Of a stretch of DNA of 64,000 bases, positions 58,511 to 64,000 are shown piece after piece. Source of the stretch: Conexibacter sp. CPCC 206217 (lineage in GTDB: Bacteria; Actinomycetota; Thermoleophilia; Solirubrobacterales; Solirubrobacteraceae); contig NZ_JAUTDO010000002.1 of NCBI RefSeq assembly GCF_030646165.1, forward strand, positions 310,001 to 374,000. The letters run 5' to 3'. The notes under the pieces are model-generated. The model was not told the origin of the DNA, ran no database searches, and saw only the letters and a program-made list of their open reading frames with translations. Within the stretch, counting starts at the first letter, position 1, and each line of letters starts with the position of its first letter. The translations under genes were made by a program, and so were the position numbers.

Positions 58511-59458
58511 TCAGGTCGGCGCCCCCACGAGCGCCTCCACGCCCGCGTCCTCGATCGTGCGGCGCAGCCCTTCGCGCAGCTCGACCTGCGGCTCCCAGCC
58601 GAGCAGCTCGCGTGCCAGCGTGATGTCCGGACGACGCACCTGCGGGTCGTCGGTCGGCAGCTGCTCGTGCACGATCTGCGAGCGCGACTTGGTGATCTCG
58701 ATGACCGCCTCGGCCAGCTCCAGCAGCGTGAACTCTCTCGGGTTGCCGATGTTGACCGGGTGGTGGATGTCGGACTCGGCGAGCGCGATCATGCCGCGTA
58801 TGAGGTCGGAGACGAAGCAGAAGCTGCGCGTCTGCGAGCCGTCGCCGAAGACCGTGATCGGCTGATCCTGCAGCGCCTGGCGCAGGAACGTCGGGATCGC
58901 GCGGCCGTCGTGCGGGCGCATCCGCGGGCCGTACGTGTTGAAGATCCGCATGATCGCGGTGTCGACGCCCTGCTGGCGGTGGTACGCCATCGTCAGCGCC
59001 TCGGCGTAGCGCTTCGCCTCGTCGTAGACGCCGCGCGGGCCGATCGGGTTGACATGACCCCAGTAGGTCTCTCTCTGCGGGTGCTCCTGCGGATCGCCGT
59101 AGACCTCGCTGGTGGAGGCGATCAGGAAGCGCGCGCGGTGCTTCTTCGCCAGCCCGAGCGTGTGGTGCGTGCCGTGCGAGCCGACCTTCAGCGTGTGCAG
59201 CGGCAACCGCAGGTAGTCGATCGGCGAGGCCGGGGAGGCGAGGTGGTACACGAAATCGACCGGCTCATCGACGAAGTACGGCGTGATGATGTCGATGTTG
59301 AGATGGACGAACTCCGGCCGGCGAATGTGATGGATGTTCGCCAGCGAGCCCGTCTCCAGGTTGTCGACGCAGATCACGCGGTGCCCTCGGCGCAGCAGCT
59401 CATCGCACAAGTGCGATCCAAGGAAGCCCGCGCCTCCGGTCACCAGACAGGTAGCCAT
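58511..59458 (-). CDS. uxs: UDP-glucuronate decarboxylase (UDP-xylose synthase)
   Basis: 315 residues from ATG 59458, with TATCCT 7 bases upstream. [20 protein letters not shown] is the NAD site; [20 protein letters not shown] is the family-specific UXS motif; [40 protein letters not shown] holds the Ser/Glu/Tyr/Lys active site (YDEAK). [20 protein letters not shown] and [20 protein letters not shown] follow. The enzyme makes UDP-xylose from UDP-glucuronate. With the priming transferase it forms a two-gene operon divergent from ferritin. UDP-glucuronate would have to come from a UDP-glucose dehydrogenase here or elsewhere. Confidence 0.95.
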   Translation of the reverse strand: MATCLVTGGAGFLGSHLCDELLRRGHRVICVDNLETGSLANIHHIRRPEFVHLNIDIITPYFVDEPVDFVYHLASPASPIDYLRLPLHTLKVGSHGTHHTLGLAKKHRARFLIASTSEVYGDPQEHPQRETYWGHVNPIGPRGVYDEAKRYAEALTMAYHRQQGVDTAIMRIFNTYGPRMRPHDGRAIPTFLRQALQDQPITVFGDGSQTRSFCFVSDLIRGMIALAESDIHHPVNIGNPREFTLLELAEAVIEITKSRSQIVHEQLPTDDPQVRRPDITLARELLGWEPQVELREGLRRTIEDAGVEALVGAPT

Positions 59459-59465
59459 CCGCGGG

Positions 59466-59471
59466 AGGATA
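59466..59471 (-). promoter_or_regulatory. -10-like TATCCT for the uxs/transferase operon
   Basis: Minus-strand TATCCT ends 7 bases before ATG 59458. Confidence 0.5.
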
Positions 59472-59509
59472 GCCCTGCAACCGGCATGTTTGCGGACTGG
59501 CGGGTCCTC

Positions 59510-59515
59510 TACGAT
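59510..59515 (+). promoter_or_regulatory. -10-like TACGAT for ferritin
   Basis: TACGAT lies 57 bases before ATG 59573; a leader with AGGAG at 59564-59568 would follow. No iron-box palindrome is evident. Confidence 0.4.
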
Positions 59516-59572
59516 CGCGTGCAGCCCTTGTTGCAGGGCCTTTCCGAGCGAACCCGTCTTCCCAGGAGCCCC

Positions 59573-60109
59573 ATGCCCGCCACCCGCTTCGTCGAGCGTC
59601 TCAACGAGCAGATCGCCTACGAGTTCGCCGCCTCGCAGCAGTACATCGCGGTCGCCGTCTACTACGACGCCGAGACGCTGCCGCGGCTTGCCGCCTTCTT
59701 CTACACGCAGGCGCTCGAGGAGCGCAATCACGCGATGATGATGGTCCAGTACCTGCTCGACGCGGACGCCGACGTGACGGTCCCGGGCGTCAAGGCGCCG
59801 GAGACGACGTTCGCCGACATCGTCGCGCCGGTCGCGCTGTCGCTGGAGCAGGAGAAGCGCGTCAGCGACCAGATCGCCGCGCTCGTCGGCGTCGCGCGCG
59901 AGGAGGGCGACTTCCAGAGCGAGCAGTTCATGCAGTGGTTCCTGAAGGAGCAGGTCGAGGAGGTCGCCTCGATGTCGGACCTGCTGAAGGTCGTCGAGCG
60001 CTCCGCTGACACGCCGATGCACATCGAGGACTACCTCGTGCGCGAGCACCCCGGCAACGCGGGCGACAGCGACCCGACCGCGCCGGGCGCGGCCGGCGGC
60101 GCGCTCTGA
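59573..60109 (+). CDS. ftn: Non-heme ferritin
   Basis: 178 residues from ATG 59573. The ferroxidase-centre residues sit at the same numbers as in the E. coli protein: E17 (NEQIAYEF), E50 and H53 (EERNHAMMM), E94 (LEQEK), Q127 and E130 (KEQVEE). A four-helix bundle plus a fifth helix is expected. It stores iron by oxidising Fe(II). The C-terminal 20 residues ([18 protein letters not shown]) are an added low-complexity tail. The TenA gene follows after 14 bases. It marks the end of the glycan locus. Confidence 0.95.
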   Translation: MPATRFVERLNEQIAYEFAASQQYIAVAVYYDAETLPRLAAFFYTQALEERNHAMMMVQYLLDADADVTVPGVKAPETTFADIVAPVALSLEQEKRVSDQIAALVGVAREEGDFQSEQFMQWFLKEQVEEVASMSDLLKVVERSADTPMHIEDYLVREHPGNAGDSDPTAPGAAGGAL

Positions 60110-60123
60110 GCGAGCGCGCCGGC

Positions 60124-61041
60124 ATGGACGACGAGCGGGCCGCGGGCGGCGCGACTTCCACGGGGGACGCCGCGGGCGCGAGCGGCGCGGCCTCCATGGA
60201 GGTCGCCGCTGGCGCGCGCGGCGCCGCCACGGCGTTCAGCGACGAGCTGCGCGCCGCCGCCGCGGAGGTGTGGGAGGCGCAGCATGCGCATCCGTTCGTG
60301 CGCGGGATCGGCGACGGGTCGCTGTCGCGCGAGCGTTTCCAGCACTTCGTGCGACAGGACTACGTCTACCTCGTCGACTACGGCCGCCTGCTGGCGCTCG
60401 CCTGCGCGCGAGCGCCGGAGCTGGCGACGATGCGCAGCTTCGCCGAGCTGACGCAGGCGATCCTCGTGACCGAGATGGATCTCCACCGTGCGTTCGCCGC
60501 CGACTGGGGCATCGTCCCCGCAGCGCTGGAGGCCGAGCCCGCGACGCCGACGACGCGCGCCTACGTCGACTTCCTCCTGCGCACCGCCGCCCTCGGCGAC
60601 TTCGCCGAGCTGGTCGCGGCGCTGCTGCCGTGCATGTGGGGCTACGCCGAGGTCGGCGAGCGGCTGGCGGCGGCGCAGGCCGGCGCGGTCGTTTCGCCCG
60701 GCACGGCCGCCTTGCCCGGCGCGCCCGCCTCGCCTGTCGCGGTCGTTTCGCCCGGCGCGCCCGCCTCGCCTGTCGCGGCCGCCTCGCCCGGCGCGGCCGC
60801 GTCCCCCGCCGCATCCGCGTCCCCGGCCGGCCCGGCGAATCCCTACGCCCGCTGGATCGCGACCTACGCCGATCCCGAGTTCCAGGCACTGGCGACGTGG
60901 TGCCGCGAGCTGATGGACCGCCTCGGTGCCACCGCCGACGCCCCCACCCGCGCCCGCCTGCACGCCGCCTTCACCACCTGCAGCCGCCATGAGCTGGCCT
61001 TCTGGGACGCCGCCTGGCGGCTGGAGCCTGCGCCGGCGTAG
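60124..61041 (+). CDS. tenA: TenA-family aminopyrimidine aminohydrolase with A/P/S insertion
   Basis: 305 residues; the first 40 are low-complexity Ala/Gly, so ATG 60196 may be the functional start. [20 protein letters not shown] gives the Asp and Tyr of the active site, [20 protein letters not shown] the catalytic Cys (residue 170), and [13 protein letters not shown] the final Glu. Between residues about 185 and 238 a Ser/Pro/Ala/Val-rich tandem repeat interrupts the family pattern, which otherwise runs directly from AEVGERLA to [15 protein letters not shown]. TenA salvages degraded thiamin pyrimidine. The insertion sits on a surface loop and need not affect activity. Confidence 0.87.
   Translation: MDDERAAGGATSTGDAAGASGAASMEVAAGARGAATAFSDELRAAAAEVWEAQHAHPFVRGIGDGSLSRERFQHFVRQDYVYLVDYGRLLALACARAPELATMRSFAELTQAILVTEMDLHRAFAADWGIVPAALEAEPATPTTRAYVDFLLRTAALGDFAELVAALLPCMWGYAEVGERLAAAQAGAVVSPGTAALPGAPASPVAVVSPGAPASPVAAASPGAAASPAASASPAGPANPYARWIATYADPEFQALATWCRELMDRLGATADAPTRARLHAAFTTCSRHELAFWDAAWRLEPAPA
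60676..60835 (+). repeat. Imperfect in-frame repeats encoding Ala/Ser/Pro/Gly/Val
   Basis: Units built around TTTCGCCCGGCGCGCCCGCC and GCCTCGCCTGTCGCGG recur two to four times, giving repeated [14 protein letters not shown] peptides inside TenA. Confidence 0.75.
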
Positions 61042-61161
61042 CCCCGCTTCGCAACGACTTCCACACCCCTTCGCAACCTCTCGCGCGATCTCGCCCGATC
61101 CCGCAATCCCCGCCACAACAGGCATATGGTCGCCGCCGTGTGACCGCTGCTGACCAAAGAT

Positions 61162-61191
61162 CCTTGGGTAGACAGGTGCTCCTGACCAAGG
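61162..61191. terminator. Nested hairpin between convergent tenA and moaX genes
   Basis: CCTTGG (61162-61167) pairs with CCAAGG (61186-61191), with CAGG/CCTG pairing inside. It lies in the 175-base convergent gap. No T-run, so weakly supported. Confidence 0.3.
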
Positions 61192-61216
61192 CATGTGGAC
61201 TGCCCGTGGTCGAGGC

Positions 61217-61918
61217 TCAGCCGACCGGCGGGATGGTGCCTTGCACCCAGGTCGCGGCGCCGCCCTCTTCGACCTCCTGCTTCCAGATCGGCGCGGCGGC
61301 CTTGATGCGGTCGATGATCTCGCGGGCGCCCTGGAAGGCCTCGGGGCGATGCGGGGCGGAGACGGCGACGAGGACCGACGGCTCCGACAGCGGGACCGTG
61401 CCGATGCGGTGCTCGGCGGCGGCGGCGCAGAGGCCGTGGCGCTCGATCGCCTCGCGCACGATCGCCTCCATCTGCCCCAGCGCCATCTCGGCGTACGCCT
61501 CGTAGACGAGCGACGGCACGTCGCGCGTGACGCCGGAGAAGGTCACGACGGCACCCGCGCGCGTATCTCTCACGCGCTCGACGAGCGCGTCGAGCGACAG
61601 CGGAGCGTCGGTGATCCGCACGTGCTGGTCGCCCGGTGCGGCGGCGGCGACGACGTCGTCACCAGGTGCGTCCGCCGCGGGCGCCCCGCCGGACACCGGC
61701 GGCACCAGCGCCAGCTCGTCGCCCGGCGACAGCGCGACGTCCTCGTCGGCGTACTCGCGGTTGACCGCCAGCACGAGCGAGAGGCCGTCGGCGAGTGCGG
61801 CGACGGCCGGCGCCGCGAGGGCGTCGCGGACGCGTGCGCCGTCGGGCAGCTCGAGCTCCAGCTCGCTCGTGCCGGCGCGCTCGCGCAGCATCGCGAACAG
61901 TCGGATCCGTACCTGCAT
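61217..61918 (-). CDS. MoaD-MoaE fusion, molybdopterin synthase (MoaX-like)
   Basis: 233 residues. Residues 1-78 are a MoaD domain (QVRIRLFAMLRERAGTSELE; LAVNREYADEDVALSPGDEL) ending in PPVSGG, the Gly-Gly whose C-terminal thiocarboxylate donates sulfur. After a 20-residue Ala/Pro/Asp linker, residues about 98-233 are MoaE: TFSGVTRDVPSLVYEAYAEM, HRIGTVPLSEPSVLVAVSAP, REIIDRIKAAAPIWKQE with the two catalytic Lys. The fused subunits convert precursor Z to molybdopterin. The embedded Gly-Gly must be freed for activity, as reported for M. tuberculosis MoaX. TACGCT ends 6 bases before the ATG. Confidence 0.93.
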   Translation of the reverse strand: MQVRIRLFAMLRERAGTSELELELPDGARVRDALAAPAVAALADGLSLVLAVNREYADEDVALSPGDELALVPPVSGGAPAADAPGDDVVAAAAPGDQHVRITDAPLSLDALVERVRDTRAGAVVTFSGVTRDVPSLVYEAYAEMALGQMEAIVREAIERHGLCAAAAEHRIGTVPLSEPSVLVAVSAPHRPEAFQGAREIIDRIKAAAPIWKQEVEEGGAATWVQGTIPPVG

Positions 61919-61924
61919 CGGCCA

Positions 61925-61930
61925 AGCGTA
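61925..61930 (-). promoter_or_regulatory. -10-like TACGCT for the MoaD-MoaE fusion
   Basis: Minus-strand TACGCT ends 6 bases before ATG 61918. Confidence 0.5.
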
Positions 61931-61971
61931 CGCGCCCTGTCAGATCGGGGCTCTTTTCCCCAAGCGCGAAG

Positions 61972-61977
61972 TACCCT
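61972..61977 (+). promoter_or_regulatory. -10-like TACCCT for methylmalonyl-CoA mutase
   Basis: TACCCT ends 6 bases before ATG 61984, in a divergent gap of 65 bases that also holds the moaX -10. Confidence 0.5.
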
Positions 61978-61983
61978 CAGGCG

Positions 61984-63596
<1,613 letters not shown>

Positions 63597-63597
<1 letters not shown>

Positions 63598-63628
63598 GTC
63601 CGGCGCCGCCCCCTGGCGGCGCCGGACC
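63597..63628. terminator. Bidirectional terminator-like hairpin with 14-base perfect arms
   Basis: GGTCCGGCGCCGCC (63597-63610) pairs perfectly with GGCGGCGCCGGACC (63615-63628) around a CCCT loop, exactly between the convergent stops at 63597 and 63641. It is the strongest hairpin seen in the window. No T-run follows on either side. Confidence 0.7.
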
Positions 63629-63640
63629 AAGCAGCGCGGC

Positions 63641-64000
63641 TCAGCGCACGCGGACGGGGAACGTCAGCACGTTGCGGCCGACCTTCGCGCGCAGCGTGTA
63701 GCGGCCGCGCGTGACGCGGTGACCGCTGAGGTGCGCGACGTTGCCGCTCGCGAACGTGCGGCCGTTGCGCACGAGGCGCGCTGTGGCGTGCGTGACCGCG
63801 CTGCGCGAGGCCTTGTTCGCCAGCGTCACCTTGCACGCGACCTTCTGGCCGCCGCGACCCGGCGCGACTCTGAGCTTGCACGTGATCTTCGCGTCACGGC
63901 CGGGCGCGCCCTTCGGGCCGGTCGCGCCTCTGGCGCCTCTGGCACCGGCGTCGCCCTTGGGGCCGAGCGGACCGACGGGGCCGAGCGGACCGACCGGACC
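63641..64000 (-). CDS. Collagen-like (Gly-X-Y repeat) protein, C-terminal part only
   Basis: Partial: the gene enters from the right edge and ends at the TGA at 63641-63643. From the edge the reading frame gives Gly-X-Y triplets (GPVGPLGPVGPLGPKGDAG, then ARGARGATGPKGAPGRD), about 12 in this window. A non-repetitive C-terminal domain of about 82 residues follows, with two Cys (KITCKLRV, KVACKVTLA) and beta-type sequence ending LTFPVRVR. The layout matches bacterial collagen-like surface or extracellular proteins whose C-terminal domain may trimerise or bind the wall. How much lies beyond the edge is unknown. Confidence 0.82.
   Translation of the reverse strand, partial: GPVGPLGPVGPLGPKGDAGARGARGATGPKGAPGRDAKITCKLRVAPGRGGQKVACKVTLANKASRSAVTHATARLVRNGRTFASGNVAHLSGHRVTRGRYTLRAKVGRNVLTFPVRVR

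Noticed and set aside
60676..60835. Regular repeats that might be read as a CRISPR array
   Set aside because: Units are in frame, imperfect and contiguous without unique spacers, and lie inside an intact coding sequence. No cas gene is present in the window.

Overview
The window is about 64 kb of very GC-rich bacterial chromosome. The high GC, an OmpR-type two-component pair, an actinobacterial-style fused MoaD-MoaE, many GTG starts and unusually frequent AGA arginine codons suggest a high-GC actinobacterium, most likely of the Thermoleophilia/Solirubrobacterales type (Conexibacter-like). That placement is inference from style, not from a marker gene. I see no rRNA, tRNA, CRISPR array, insertion sequence or phage gene.

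Left edge (1-5.1 kb): the end of an RDD membrane protein, a membrane protein with an extracytoplasmic alkaline-phosphatase-like domain, and a response regulator/histidine kinase operon. Core (5.1-59.5 kb): a very large cell-surface polysaccharide locus in several sub-blocks on both strands. 5.1-11.7 kb holds methyltransferases, two CDP-paratose-2-epimerase-like enzymes, a DPM1-like glycosyltransferase and an embedded ctaA. 11.7-29.9 kb holds an ABC exporter (Wzt/Wzm type), an FkbM methyltransferase, a two-domain glycosyltransferase, a coiled-coil protein with a decayed methyltransferase fold, two ~945-residue tandem paralogous glycosyltransferases and further glycosyltransferases and methyltransferases. 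29.9-36.6 kb holds two DUF2142 membrane-protein/companion pairs around GT2 enzymes and a DUF2304 protein. 36.6-45 kb holds GT4 enzymes, a MurJ/Wzx-like flippase, an acyltransferase and two GDP-mannose-dehydratase-family genes. 45-53.5 kb holds a WecG/TagA/CpsF enzyme, a GT39-like membrane enzyme, a nucleotide-sugar dehydrogenase, an epimerase and more glycosyltransferases. 53.9-59.5 kb holds a secreted anchored protein, a Wzy/WaaL-like ligase or polymerase with TPR-like tail, a polyprenyl glycosylphosphotransferase and UDP-xylose synthase. Right edge (59.5-64 kb): ferritin, TenA, MoaD-MoaE fusion, methylmalonyl-CoA mutase large subunit and the end of a collagen-like protein.

Functionally, the locus makes activated sugars (GDP-6-deoxyhexose, UDP-uronate, UDP-xylose and possibly CDP-sugar branches), assembles glycans on a lipid carrier, caps or decorates them by methylation and acetylation, and exports them. 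Both an ABC-transporter route and a flippase/polymerase route are encoded.

The most consistent regulatory signal is a TANNNT hexamer, often TACCCT or TATCCT, ending 6-12 bases before the start codon at about twenty genes. This suggests widespread leaderless transcription and was used here to settle several start codons. Multi-gene runs use 4-base ATGA/GTGA overlaps.
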